Part shown: positions 8,260-17,423 of the stretch, piece after piece | Numbering within the stretch: the stretch's first letter is position 1 | Layout of the letters: the number at the start of each line of letters is the position of its first letter | Assembly (NCBI GenBank): GCA_965267405.1 | Contig: OZ253954.1 | Span: forward strand, 248,001 to 312,000 | Source: JAPPOI01 sp028818055 | GTDB lineage: Bacteria > Pseudomonadota > Alphaproteobacteria > Rhodobacterales > Rhodobacteraceae | Direction of reading: 5' to 3' | Length of the DNA: 64,000 nt | Notes under the pieces: generated by a model | Databases searched by the model: none | What the model was told of the DNA's origin: nothing | The model's input: the letters and a program-made list of their open reading frames with translations, nothing else | Position numbers and translations under genes: made by a program

Positions 8260-9558
8260 ATCCTTGCCCTTTGTGTTGCGTGGCCCGCTTTGGCCGCCGA
8301 ATTGCCCCGCCCTTTCTCGAATGATGACTTTATCGCATTCGACCCGGATCAAGCCAAGATCGGCCAGCTTCTTTTCTACGACAAGATATTGTCAGGTAAC
8401 AGAAATATCTCGTGTGGGACATGCCATCACCACGACCTTGGTGGGACGGACAGCCTTAGTCTTGGTATCGGAGAAGGCGGTGAAGGGCTTGGCAAGAAAC
8501 GAGTGGCTCAGACGGCCGCCGACCGTATTCGCAAACGCATTCCCCGCAACGCCCCCGCGCTTTGGAACCTAGGCGCAAAATCGATTGATGTCTTGTTCCA
8601 CGATGGACGGCTGGAAACGTCGGATCTCTACGGCAATGGATTCAATTCCCCGGCCGAAGAATGGCTGCCTCAGGGTCTGGAAACCATCTTGGCAGCACAG
8701 GCAGTGTTTCCCATTACCGCCCGCTTTGAGATGGCCGGTGATCCGGAAGAAAACGAAGTGTCTGGCGCCGTAAATGATCGCATCGATAACGCATGGCCGA
8801 TCATCGCAAAGCGCGTTCGTATTATCCCGGAATATGGTGAGATGTTCGTCGACGCTTTCGACCATATCGACGCGCCCGAGCAGGTTACGATTGTTGAGAT
8901 TGCAAATGCATTGGCTGCCTTCATGGGGACTGAATGGCGAAACCATGACAGCCCATTTGACCAGTTTTTGGCGGGCCAGGAAGATGCGCTGAGCGAAAAT
9001 GCCAAATCTGGGATGGACTTGTTCTACGGGTCAGCCGGTTGCTCATCTTGCCACTCCGGAACATTGATGTCGGATCAGTCGTTCCACGCTATTGCTCTTC
9101 CGCCGTTTGGCCCAGGAAAGACCCGGCGGTTCGAACTCCTCCCCCGCGACGTCGGTCGAATGGCTGAAAGTGATGCGCTTGAAGATGCATATCGCTTCCG
9201 CACTCCGATGCTGCGCAACGTGGCTCTGACAGCGCCGTACGGCCACAATGGCGCCTATCCGACGTTGGAAGGCATTGTGCGACATCACTTAGACCCAATC
9301 GCGCGCCTCGACGACTGGCAGCCGGAATTTGCAGCACTTCCAAACGCTGAATGGTTTCAGCCTGTAGATTTCATCGTCTGGCAAGATACCCGCGAGATGG
9401 CGCGCCATCGCCGTGCCGTTGACATCAAACCCGTGGATCTAGCCGATCAAGACGTCGCAGACCTCGTTGCTTTTCTTGAAAGCCTTACGGGTTCCACTGC
9501 GCTTAAACGTCCACTCGGACGCCCGGAAACTGTGCCATCTGGTCTCACAGTTGATTAA
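8242..9558 (+). CDS. Di-haem cytochrome c peroxidase family protein (MauG/CcpA-like)
   Basis: This 438-residue periplasmic protein has a signal peptide (residues 1-19, ALA-AE) and two c-type haem sites, CGTCH at 58-62 and CSSCH at 267-271, the layout of bacterial cytochrome c peroxidases and MauG relatives. A YRFRTPMLRNVALTAPYGHNG block typical of the family lies in the C-terminal half. CcpA reduces H2O2; MauG-like members carry out protein oxidations. The ATG at 8242 has a weak ribosome-binding site; a GTG at 8251 would still give a signal peptide. Confidence 0.88.
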   Translation: MNRVLHILALCVAWPALAAELPRPFSNDDFIAFDPDQAKIGQLLFYDKILSGNRNISCGTCHHHDLGGTDSLSLGIGEGGEGLGKKRVAQTAADRIRKRIPRNAPALWNLGAKSIDVLFHDGRLETSDLYGNGFNSPAEEWLPQGLETILAAQAVFPITARFEMAGDPEENEVSGAVNDRIDNAWPIIAKRVRIIPEYGEMFVDAFDHIDAPEQVTIVEIANALAAFMGTEWRNHDSPFDQFLAGQEDALSENAKSGMDLFYGSAGCSSCHSGTLMSDQSFHAIALPPFGPGKTRRFELLPRDVGRMAESDALEDAYRFRTPMLRNVALTAPYGHNGAYPTLEGIVRHHLDPIARLDDWQPEFAALPNAEWFQPVDFIVWQDTREMARHRRAVDIKPVDLADQDVADLVAFLESLTGSTALKRPLGRPETVPSGLTVD

Positions 9559-9597
9559 TCACCTGTATTCGCACGGAATTCGGCTTATCTAAGCAAC

Positions 9598-10239
9598 ATG
9601 CTTTTGGAAGTTGCGTCTCTGACCAAGCGTTTCGGCGATGTCACAGTGCTTAATGCACTGTCGATGACACTGAACCGTGGTGAGGTCGTGGCTTTGACCG
9701 GTGACAGCGGCTCGGGCAAGTCCACTCTTTTGCACGTGGCTGCGGGGCTGGAACCGCCTGACTCCGGCCATGTTCATATCGATGGACGCGATGTGTTTGC
9801 CATGTCGGACACCGAGCGCGCTGAACTTAGGCGCAAGGACATCGGCATCGTCTTCCAACAGTTCAACCTCATTCCGTCGCTGACGGTTTCTCAAAACCTT
9901 TTGTTCCAGGCACAACTGGCGCAAGCGACACCGCCAAATGTAGACGATCTTGCAGAAGAACTCGGGCTATCCGGACACCTGAACAACTATCCCGAACAAC
10001 TCTCTGGCGGTCAGCAACAACGGGTTGCGATTGGGCGTGCCATTGCGGCCGGCCCTCAACTCATCCTCGCGGACGAACCGACAGGCAATCTAGACGAAGC
10101 CACTGGCGACGCAGTTTTCGATTTGCTGCTTGAGCAGACCCGTCGGTCCGGCGCCGGATTGTTGATCGTGACGCACTCTGCACGGATTGCATCTCGTGCG
10201 GATCGAAGGCTTCACCTTAGCCAGGGCAGACTGAGTTAA
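9598..10239 (+). CDS. ABC transporter ATP-binding protein (LolD/MacB-type; AttE-like)
   Basis: This 213-residue ATPase has Walker A GDSGSGKST (35-43), the ABC signature LSGGQQQR and Walker B LILADEPTGN, in the LolD/MacB subgroup. These ATPases pair with FtsX-like permeases that transmit mechanical work to the periplasm rather than form a channel. The gene overlaps the following permease as TAATG. With the permease and the secreted CrtC-like protein it matches the AttEFGH arrangement. Confidence 0.93.
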   Translation: MLLEVASLTKRFGDVTVLNALSMTLNRGEVVALTGDSGSGKSTLLHVAAGLEPPDSGHVHIDGRDVFAMSDTERAELRRKDIGIVFQQFNLIPSLTVSQNLLFQAQLAQATPPNVDDLAEELGLSGHLNNYPEQLSGGQQQRVAIGRAIAAGPQLILADEPTGNLDEATGDAVFDLLLEQTRRSGAGLLIVTHSARIASRADRRLHLSQGRLS

Positions 10240-12635
10240 TGTGGAGGCCTGCGATACACGCTCTGCTGTCGCATTGGCGCCGAAAGCCATTTCAAGCGTT
10301 TACATTGGTGGTGAGCCTCGCCTTGGCGACCGCGCTTTGGACAGGGGTCCAAGCCATCAACGCTGAAGCTCGCAAATCCTATGACCGGGCAGCCAACACA
10401 CTCGCCGGTGCATCCATGATTGAACGACGGGATGGCGCGGCCGTTAGCGTTCAGACTTTTCAAAACCTCAGACGTGCGGGCTGGCTGGTAAGTCCTGTCA
10501 TCGACCAAACCATTGCGATTGGCGGGAAAAACGTTCGTCTTCTCGGGATCGATCCGCTCACAAGCGCCCCGGATGGTAGTGTATCGAGCGCACTGGATGA
10601 CATTGATCTTCTTCAGTTTTTTGGACCCAACGGCAATTTACTTGCGTCTGAAGCTACGGCGTCTCGGCTTTCGACGCTCTCTGACCGACTTACGATCTCT
10701 GATCGCGTGCCAGAAGGTGTGATTATTGCGGACATTGAAGCAGCACTTGATTTGAGCGGAGCATCCGGCTTCTCACGGCTGTCCTTGCATCCGGTTCAGC
10801 CAAAACTTCAACCACCCCTTTCAGAGGTGGCACCCGAACTTGAGGCGACCTCGGAAAGAACAGCCAGCGATCTTGCCCGGCTGACTGACAGCTTCCACCT
10901 CAACTTGACGGCGTTCGGACTGTTGAGCTTTGCCGTGGGTCTTTTCATCGTCAATGGCGCTGTGGGGCTTGCATTTGAGCAGCGACGTCCGGTCTTTCGT
11001 ACGCTTCGTGCACTCGGTGTCACGGCAGCCCAGCTGACAGGCATCGCCATTGTGGAATTGCTAGTCATCGCCATCATCGCTGGGCTTGCTGGGATTTGTC
11101 TTGGCTATCTGATCGCAGGCTTTCTGCTTCCCGACGTTGCGGCAACCCTGCGCGGTCTTTACGGGGCCGAGGTTCAGGGAGCACTCACGCTTTCGCCAGC
11201 CTGGTGGCTAACCGGTCTTGCCATTTCGGTTGCAGGAACAGGAGTCGCCGCCGCAGGAAGCTTGTTCAAGATCGCCCGCTTGTCACCATTAGCGGCGGCT
11301 CAACCGCGGGCTTGGCTTCGTGTTTCAACGCAAACCACGGTCCTTCAGCTTGTTGCAGCCTTGACTTGCGCCGTGATCGCTTTGGCACTGGGCATGTTTG
11401 GGTCGGGTCTGATAGCTGGGTTCGTGCTGTTAGGTTGCCTTCTGATCGCCGCTGCACTGGCCCTGCCCGCCATACTTGGTGCCGCTCTTTTTCTGGCCGA
11501 GCGGCAAGCACAACCGGGGCTGTCAACTTGGTTCTGGGCCGACACACGCCAACAATTGCCCGGATTGTCATTGGCTCTGATGGCCTTGTTATTGGCGCTG
11601 GCCGCAAATATCGGCGTTGGCACCATGGTTGGGTCCTTCCGCTCGACATTCACGGGCTGGCTGGATCAACGCCTCGTCAGCGAATTGTATGTCAAACTGG
11701 AAAGCGCCGACGATCAGCCGGCATTTGAGGCGTTTGTCGGGCCACATGTCGATGCAGTTTTGCCGATTTGGAACACAGTGCAGGATATTCTGGGTGCACC
11801 AGCCGAAATTTTTGGTGTGGTGGATCACCCAACCTATCGTGACAACTGGCCCTTACTCGCGCAAGCGGACGCCGTTTGGGATCGGATTTCCAACGGCGAA
11901 GGCGCGTTAATTAATGAACAGCTGGCCCGACGTGAGGGACTGAAGCCCGGCTCCGTGCTGCCCATGCCGGGCGACTGGCAAACCGAGGTGCTTGGCGTCT
12001 ACAGCGACTATGGTAACCCACTGGGTCAGGTCATTTTGCCCTTGAACACGTTGACGGCCAGATATGCGGACATCAGCAAGGATGACTTCGGACTAAGGTT
12101 ACCAAGCGAACGCGTTGCAGAGCTGCGAAAGGCGCTTGTAAATGACTTCGGACTTCCGCCCGACAACCTGATAGATCAGGCCTCCCTAAAGGCTTTTTCG
12201 CTGCAGGTATTCGAACGGACATTTGCGGTGACCGGAGCTTTGAACGTGCTCACACTTTCTGTCGCTGGGTTCGCCATACTTACCAGTCTCTTGACCTTGG
12301 CCTCGCTTCGTTTGCCTCAATTGGCACCCGTTTGGGCTCTTGGCCTTCCGAGAGCGACGCTATCAAAGATCGAGATATTGAGAGCCGTCACCTTGGCTTC
12401 TTTGACGTTTATCATCGCCATACCAGTCGGCCTCGTACTCGCCTGGGTGCTGTTGTCCGTCATCAACGTGGAAGCATTCGGGTGGCAGATCCCGATGCAA
12501 ATATTCCCATCACAGTGGATTTGGCTTGGTGCTCTATCCCTTCTTGCCGCCGCCTTGGCGAGCCTTTGGCCCGCACGGCAGCTTGTGAAACGACCTCCAT
12601 CCGACCTGATCCGGGTATTCGCGAATGAACGTTAG
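10239..12635 (+). CDS. FtsX-like ABC transporter permease (AttFG-like, single long chain)
   Basis: This 798-residue membrane protein has one N-terminal helix (about 17-38), a periplasmic domain, a first FtsX-type helix bundle (about 220-430), a second periplasmic region and a last helix bundle (about 670-785). That is two MacB/FtsX repeats in one polypeptide, whereas Agrobacterium-type att loci have two permease genes (AttF, AttG). It overlaps the ATPase gene upstream and the CrtC-like gene downstream (11 bp), so the three are one operon. The exported or extracted molecule is unknown. Confidence 0.9.
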   Translation: MWRPAIHALLSHWRRKPFQAFTLVVSLALATALWTGVQAINAEARKSYDRAANTLAGASMIERRDGAAVSVQTFQNLRRAGWLVSPVIDQTIAIGGKNVRLLGIDPLTSAPDGSVSSALDDIDLLQFFGPNGNLLASEATASRLSTLSDRLTISDRVPEGVIIADIEAALDLSGASGFSRLSLHPVQPKLQPPLSEVAPELEATSERTASDLARLTDSFHLNLTAFGLLSFAVGLFIVNGAVGLAFEQRRPVFRTLRALGVTAAQLTGIAIVELLVIAIIAGLAGICLGYLIAGFLLPDVAATLRGLYGAEVQGALTLSPAWWLTGLAISVAGTGVAAAGSLFKIARLSPLAAAQPRAWLRVSTQTTVLQLVAALTCAVIALALGMFGSGLIAGFVLLGCLLIAAALALPAILGAALFLAERQAQPGLSTWFWADTRQQLPGLSLALMALLLALAANIGVGTMVGSFRSTFTGWLDQRLVSELYVKLESADDQPAFEAFVGPHVDAVLPIWNTVQDILGAPAEIFGVVDHPTYRDNWPLLAQADAVWDRISNGEGALINEQLARREGLKPGSVLPMPGDWQTEVLGVYSDYGNPLGQVILPLNTLTARYADISKDDFGLRLPSERVAELRKALVNDFGLPPDNLIDQASLKAFSLQVFERTFAVTGALNVLTLSVAGFAILTSLLTLASLRLPQLAPVWALGLPRATLSKIEILRAVTLASLTFIIAIPVGLVLAWVLLSVINVEAFGWQIPMQIFPSQWIWLGALSLLAAALASLWPARQLVKRPPSDLIRVFANER

Positions 12636-13662
12636 GTTACTGATAACGGCTTTAGTGACGTCCATCGCGTGCCAGGCTTCGGCTCAAGGTTTTGCAGGCC
12701 TCGGCGTAGACGCCACCGACTTCGAACAACCAAATCCGGACACGCGCTTTGAGTTCCCCCGGGATCACGCACCTCATCTGGGATTTCGTATTGAATGGTG
12801 GTACTTAACTGCCAATCTTCAATCTGAAGATGGTACACAGTACGGGGTTCAGTGGACGTTGTTCCGCAACGCCACTTCGCCCACAGGGCGACCTTCAGAT
12901 CAGATTTGGATGGGACATGCCGCGGTCAGTAGTCCCGACGGTCATTTTTCGGCCGAACGGTTGGCGCGCGGACAACTTGGTCATGCTGGCGTTACAACTG
13001 CGCCATTTCAGGCTTTTATCGACGAATGGCAAATGACAGGGCCAAACCTGAACGACATTGACGTCAACGCACAAGGCACTGATTTTTCATACTCTTTATC
13101 ACTAACATCAATATTGCCCTTTGTGGCACAGGGTCAAAGCGGGTATTCCGTTAAATCCGATAATGGCCGGGCCAGCCATTATTACTCACAGCCCTTTTAT
13201 GAAGCGGTTGGAACGCTTTCACTCCCATCTGGTGACGTCCAAGTAACTGGCCAAGCTTGGCTGGACCAGGAGTGGTCATCAAGCCCTTTGACCGATTCAC
13301 AAACCGGATGGGACTGGGTTTCCATACATCTAGATGACGGTACAAAAATTATGGGATTTCAAGTGCATAGCACGAGTAGCTCAAGTTATTCTACCGGAAC
13401 TTGGATTTCGCCAACCGGGAGTGCGACGCCGCTTAATCCGGGAGAGATTACCTTTACGCCACTAGAATCCGAAGTTGTGAGTGGTCGCGATATACCAATC
13501 AATTGGAGAATAGAAATTCCCAACCAATCTTTGGATGTCGAGATCACAGCGATCTATCCAGACAGCTGGATGGATACGACCATCGCCTATTGGGAGGGAC
13601 CTGTTGAAGTGACTGGAAGCCACACGGGCATCGGATATCTGGAGATGACGGGTTATGAGTGA
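12625..13662 (+). CDS. Secreted CrtC/AttH-like lipocalin-domain protein
   Basis: This 345-residue protein has a signal peptide (cleavage near ASA-QG) and the CrtC N-terminal lipocalin-like pattern: an RIEWWYLTANL strand, QWTLFRN, WLDQEWSS and DDGTKIMGFQV. It belongs to the AttH / carotenoid 1,2-hydratase-like family (CrtC lipocalin domain; formerly DUF2006). These are often called secreted hydrolases, but the activity is unproven. Coupling to an FtsX-type ABC transporter suggests lipid or hydrophobic-ligand handling in the envelope. It is probably not a carotenoid enzyme here, since no carotenoid genes are nearby. Confidence 0.85.
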   Translation: MNVRLLITALVTSIACQASAQGFAGLGVDATDFEQPNPDTRFEFPRDHAPHLGFRIEWWYLTANLQSEDGTQYGVQWTLFRNATSPTGRPSDQIWMGHAAVSSPDGHFSAERLARGQLGHAGVTTAPFQAFIDEWQMTGPNLNDIDVNAQGTDFSYSLSLTSILPFVAQGQSGYSVKSDNGRASHYYSQPFYEAVGTLSLPSGDVQVTGQAWLDQEWSSSPLTDSQTGWDWVSIHLDDGTKIMGFQVHSTSSSSYSTGTWISPTGSATPLNPGEITFTPLESEVVSGRDIPINWRIEIPNQSLDVEITAIYPDSWMDTTIAYWEGPVEVTGSHTGIGYLEMTGYE

Positions 13663-14185
13663 CAGCGTTTTCCTCGATTTGGATCAAACCTTAGAATTCG
13701 TTTGGTCTAAACTAACAAAGGTGGAATCCGTACCGCCTGTCGTGCTGGCAACTTCGTCTGAATGCGGCGCTTCTGCGCGGATGGTTGTTCTTCGAGCGGC
13801 AAACCGTGAAGCGCAAGGGCTAGAAATTTGGTGTCACGCAAAATCCAGAAAAATCAATGAGTTAATTTCTGATCCTCATGCTGAAATCTTGGTTTGGCTT
13901 GCGGATCGGCAACTGCAGATCAGGATAAAGACAAAGATAGAGGTTTCTGAGGGTTCCAATGGCATTTGGGATACGCTTGGGAAGGGTTCGCGCCTCAATT
14001 ATGCGCAGTTTCCAAGTGCGGGCGAAACGATCTCCAACCCCGAGACCAGCGCACCTGTTCCGGACGTGAATCTGTTCCGTGTTCTAAATTGCCACGTCTT
14101 AACTATTGAGACCCTTTGGCTGGGTGGGATGCCACATCGTCGAGCTGTGTTCGATGGCAATAGCTCAATATGGATTGCGCCATGA
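13655..14185 (+). CDS. Pyridoxamine 5'-phosphate oxidase-like flavin-binding protein
   Basis: This 176-residue split-barrel protein resembles PNPOx family members: PPVVLATSSECGASARMVVLRAA, then HAKSRKINELISDPHAEILVW and a C-terminal WLGGMPHRRAVF. It is shorter than PdxH and lacks the usual PdxH C-terminus, so the biochemical role is open; relatives bind FMN or F420. It overlaps the CrtC-like gene by 8 nt and is thus the fourth gene of that operon, an association worth noting. Confidence 0.7.
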   Translation: MSDSVFLDLDQTLEFVWSKLTKVESVPPVVLATSSECGASARMVVLRAANREAQGLEIWCHAKSRKINELISDPHAEILVWLADRQLQIRIKTKIEVSEGSNGIWDTLGKGSRLNYAQFPSAGETISNPETSAPVPDVNLFRVLNCHVLTIETLWLGGMPHRRAVFDGNSSIWIAP

Positions 14186-14233
14186 CGTGTTCGTCATTGG
14201 CAACCATCGTGCCATCGGGATAATCCCCTCAAA

Positions 14234-16378
14234 ATGATGCATCTTTCGAAGCTCAGAAAAGAAGTCGTGCTGGTTGGCGGCGGGCATGCCCATGCACTTT
14301 TGCTAAGGGCCTGGGGCATGGCACCTGTTGAAGGCGCGCGATTGACCGTCATAAATCCCGCACCAACGGCGCCCTACACCGGGATGCTGCCCGGTTTTGT
14401 GGCCGGCCACTATGAACGAGATGAGCTTGAGATCGACCTTGTGCGGCTGGTACGTCACGCCGGTGCCCGGCTGATATTGGGGGTGGCGACGCAACTGGAC
14501 CCAATCGCGAAGAAAGTTCGGGTGCACGGTCGTCCGGACATCAACTACGACATTGCCTCGATTGACATCGGAATTACGTCCGACATGCCGAAATTAAGGG
14601 GGTTCTCGGACTTTGGAGTTCCGGCTAAGCCACTCGGGCCATTCGCGAAACGTTGGGAGACATTTTCCGCCTCATACACCGGCCAGCCGATCACCGTACT
14701 TGGTGGCGGTGTCGCTGGTGTTGAGTTGGCTCTTGCCACGCACCATCGGTTGCGACGCTCGTCACCTCAGGTCACGTTGATCGAAGCGTCCACGGTTCTT
14801 TCCGGTGTCGCACCCAGAACACGGACTGCCTTGCTGAACGAACTGAACAGCAAGAACGTCAAGATTGTCGAGGGCGATCCCCCAATCGAAGTCACCGGCG
14901 AGTGGGTTGCTTTGAAAAGCGGAACCCGCGTGGCGTCCGAATTCACCGTCGGTGCAGCCGGTGCAGTTCCATTTGCATGGCTGCAGGATACGGGTCTGCA
15001 GCTTACAGAAGGATACATAACCGTCGACGAGACACTCCGCTGCGTCGGCGAACCTTCGATTTACGCTGTCGGGGATTGCGCCCATCTTTCGCATGCGCCT
15101 CGACCAAAAGCGGGTGTCTTTGCTGTCAGAGCAGCCAAGACTCTGACCCATAACATTCGAGCAGATTTAGTCGGATCCTCGCGCAAACCGTTTCGCCCAC
15201 AAAGAAACTACCTGAAACTCATAAGTCTTGGACACAAAGCTGCCGTCGCCGATCGTGGTGCTCTCTCAACTCACGGCGGTTGGGCTTGGGGCTGGAAAGA
15301 TAGAATTGATCGCCGTTTCATGGAAAAGCTGAACACGCTTCCTGAAATGGCACCAGAAGCCCAACCAAAGTATCGGACCAAGTCGGACACACCGGACTTA
15401 AAGCCACTGTGCGGAGCGTGTGGTGCGAAGGTCGGATCGGACGTGCTGGAACGGGTTTTGCGCGAGATTGAAGCGGTCGATCGATCAGATGTGGAGACAA
15501 CGCCGGGCGACGATGCGGCCGTGCTCACCGCTGTTACGAGGAAACAGGTCATCACGACCGATCATCTCAGGGCGTTTTGGAGCGATCCTTACTTCATGTC
15601 GCGCATTGCAGCGCTTCACGCACTTGGCGATGTCTTTGCAATGGGTGCAGAACCTCAGGCGGTATTGGCGCAGATCACTCTTCCTTCAATGGAAGAACGC
15701 CTTCAAGAATCCTGGCTAACCGAGATCATGAGCGCCGTTGGAGCTGTTTGCCGCGAAACCGGGGCGTCGTTAGCTGGTGGTCACACAAGCATGGGCGCCG
15801 AACTTCAGATCGGTTTTACCGTGACCGGGCTTTTGGAACAGCAGCCACTGAGCCTGTCGGGTGCAAAACCCGGCGACCGTCTTGTCCTGACCCGACCGAT
15901 CGGCAGTGGCACCATTCTGGCTGGCGAAATGGAAGGAAAAGCTCACGGCCCGGACGTCACCGCGTGTTTGGCAACAATGTCCGAGAATTCTGCCGACACA
16001 GCGAAAACGCTTACATCATTCGCATCGGCATTGACCGACGTCACGGGCTTTGGTTTGGCCGGCCACGCAGCACGAATGGCGAAGGCTTCAGACGCGGGCA
16101 TTGTACTCGATGTGGGTGCCGTGCCCTTTTACCAAGGCGCCGTGGAACTAGCCCACAAAGGCGTACGGTCGACGATATTCTCTGCGAATCGAGCAATAAT
16201 CGATGGGAATATGCCGGACACGCCCGAAGCCGCATTGCTGTGTGATCCACAAACGTGCGGTGGGTTCCTGGCGTCTGTTCCCGAAGCCAGTTTGGCCGAA
16301 CTCAAAGATCAAATACCGAACCTGGCCATCGTCGGTGAAGTTGTTCCATTTGAGGGGCAGGTGATTAGAATTCGTTGA
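14234..16378 (+). CDS. selD: Fusion of NAD(P)H dehydrogenase-like flavoprotein with selenide, water dikinase (SelD)
   Basis: This 714-residue protein joins a pyridine-nucleotide-disulfide-oxidoreductase module (about 1-370; FAD motif VLVGGGHAHA, second dinucleotide site TVLGGGVAGVE, FAD motif SIYAVGDCAH) to a SelD module (about 385-714). SelD makes selenophosphate from selenide and ATP. The SelD active site has Cys396-Gly-Ala-Lys399, so the catalytic position is Cys, not selenocysteine; GDDAAVLTA, LAGGHTSMG and DVTGFGLAGH follow. The flavoprotein half may reduce a selenium species for the kinase (inference). It converges with mnmH, the only visible user of selenophosphate, with 14 bp of overlap. 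Confidence 0.92.
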   Translation: MMHLSKLRKEVVLVGGGHAHALLLRAWGMAPVEGARLTVINPAPTAPYTGMLPGFVAGHYERDELEIDLVRLVRHAGARLILGVATQLDPIAKKVRVHGRPDINYDIASIDIGITSDMPKLRGFSDFGVPAKPLGPFAKRWETFSASYTGQPITVLGGGVAGVELALATHHRLRRSSPQVTLIEASTVLSGVAPRTRTALLNELNSKNVKIVEGDPPIEVTGEWVALKSGTRVASEFTVGAAGAVPFAWLQDTGLQLTEGYITVDETLRCVGEPSIYAVGDCAHLSHAPRPKAGVFAVRAAKTLTHNIRADLVGSSRKPFRPQRNYLKLISLGHKAAVADRGALSTHGGWAWGWKDRIDRRFMEKLNTLPEMAPEAQPKYRTKSDTPDLKPLCGACGAKVGSDVLERVLREIEAVDRSDVETTPGDDAAVLTAVTRKQVITTDHLRAFWSDPYFMSRIAALHALGDVFAMGAEPQAVLAQITLPSMEERLQESWLTEIMSAVGAVCRETGASLAGGHTSMGAELQIGFTVTGLLEQQPLSLSGAKPGDRLVLTRPIGSGTILAGEMEGKAHGPDVTACLATMSENSADTAKTLTSFASALTDVTGFGLAGHAARMAKASDAGIVLDVGAVPFYQGAVELAHKGVRSTIFSANRAIIDGNMPDTPEAALLCDPQTCGGFLASVPEASLAELKDQIPNLAIVGEVVPFEGQVIRIR

Positions 16379-17414
16379 CGGCTTCAGCCACCTGATCGGC
16401 CAACTTTTCCAACCCTGTTTCATCCAAACGCTCAGTCGTGAACTGCCGTTTTGTCTTTGCTGTGTTCGCTTTGCGTGATTTCTCGTAGCGCGGATCATAG
16501 TGAAGCTCGATCAAACCACGCGCCACTTTTGCAAAGTCGCCTGTTGCAACGCACTTTTTCCAATCGTCGACCTGCGCGCGGCCACGCAACGGCACCAACA
16601 AATCCAGGCGGTCCATTAGTGTGGCAGGTTCTGACAAAACGTCAGAATAGGCATCGATCAGGAATGAGATGCGCGCTTCGACCGGAGCCGCGATCGAGAT
16701 CCGCGGCGCGTCTCGCATTGCATTGAAGAACGCACCGGGCAGATTGAGCCTGCCTATTTTGCTCGATTCCGCTTCAACCACCACAGCTCGTGATGGGTCG
16801 AGATCCGAAACTATTGCCGCGAGTTTTGACTCGAACATCTTTTGCGACGGTTGATCGCCCTGCCCGCCCAGCGCCGACCCGCGATGATTGGCAAGAGCTT
16901 CAAGATCAATCGTCTGAATGCCTCTGGTCTTGAGAAGCTCCAGCAGCTCTGATTTCCCGGTGCCGGTGTTGCCGTCCAACAGGATAACCGGGGACGGTGG
17001 CGCGGTTTCGTAAAGCGATGAGACGACTTTCTGGCGATAGCTCTTGTAGCCGCCGGCCAGCGTTTTGGTTCGCCAACCGATCTGCGCCAATATCGATGCG
17101 AAGGAACCAGAACGCTGTCCCCCCCGCCAACAATAGACAAGCGGCTGCCATCCGCCCTCTTTTTCGGCAAGCGGCCCGTCGAGGTGACGCGCCGCGTTAC
17201 GTGATACCAACGCAGCGCCAATCTTCCGGGCCTTGAAGGGGCTTTCTTGCTTGTAGATCGTGCCCACCCTCGCCCGCTCCGCATCATCCAAAACAGGCAA
17301 ATTGATTGCACCGGGGATATGGTCTTCGGCAAACTCCGAAGGCGCGCGCACGTCAATAATAGTGTCAAACGGCGCAGTGCGAAGTGCGTTCAGAGAGGTC
17401 AGTTCATATGGCAC
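16365..17414 (-). CDS. mnmH: tRNA 2-selenouridine synthase MnmH (SelU)
   Basis: This 349-residue enzyme has an N-terminal rhodanese domain with active-site Cys95 in YCWRGGQRSGS and a C-terminal P-loop domain (GNTGTGKSE, 148-156). MnmH replaces sulfur in the 2-thiouridine of certain tRNA wobble positions with selenium, using selenophosphate and geranyl diphosphate. The start is a GTG at 17414 preceded by TAAGG; no in-frame ATG lies near. It follows the FAD oxidoreductase gene by 9 nt and faces selD tail to tail. Confidence 0.93.
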   Translation of the reverse strand: MPYELTSLNALRTAPFDTIIDVRAPSEFAEDHIPGAINLPVLDDAERARVGTIYKQESPFKARKIGAALVSRNAARHLDGPLAEKEGGWQPLVYCWRGGQRSGSFASILAQIGWRTKTLAGGYKSYRQKVVSSLYETAPPSPVILLDGNTGTGKSELLELLKTRGIQTIDLEALANHRGSALGGQGDQPSQKMFESKLAAIVSDLDPSRAVVVEAESSKIGRLNLPGAFFNAMRDAPRISIAAPVEARISFLIDAYSDVLSEPATLMDRLDLLVPLRGRAQVDDWKKCVATGDFAKVARGLIELHYDPRYEKSRKANTAKTKRQFTTERLDETGLEKLADQVAEAVNEF

Positions 17415-17423
17415 AGGCCTTAC

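Noticed and set aside
15577..16245. Long plus-strand reading frame inside the SelD fusion
   Set aside because: Out of frame with a motif-rich real gene; sequence is Arg/Ser/Trp-rich without any domain pattern.
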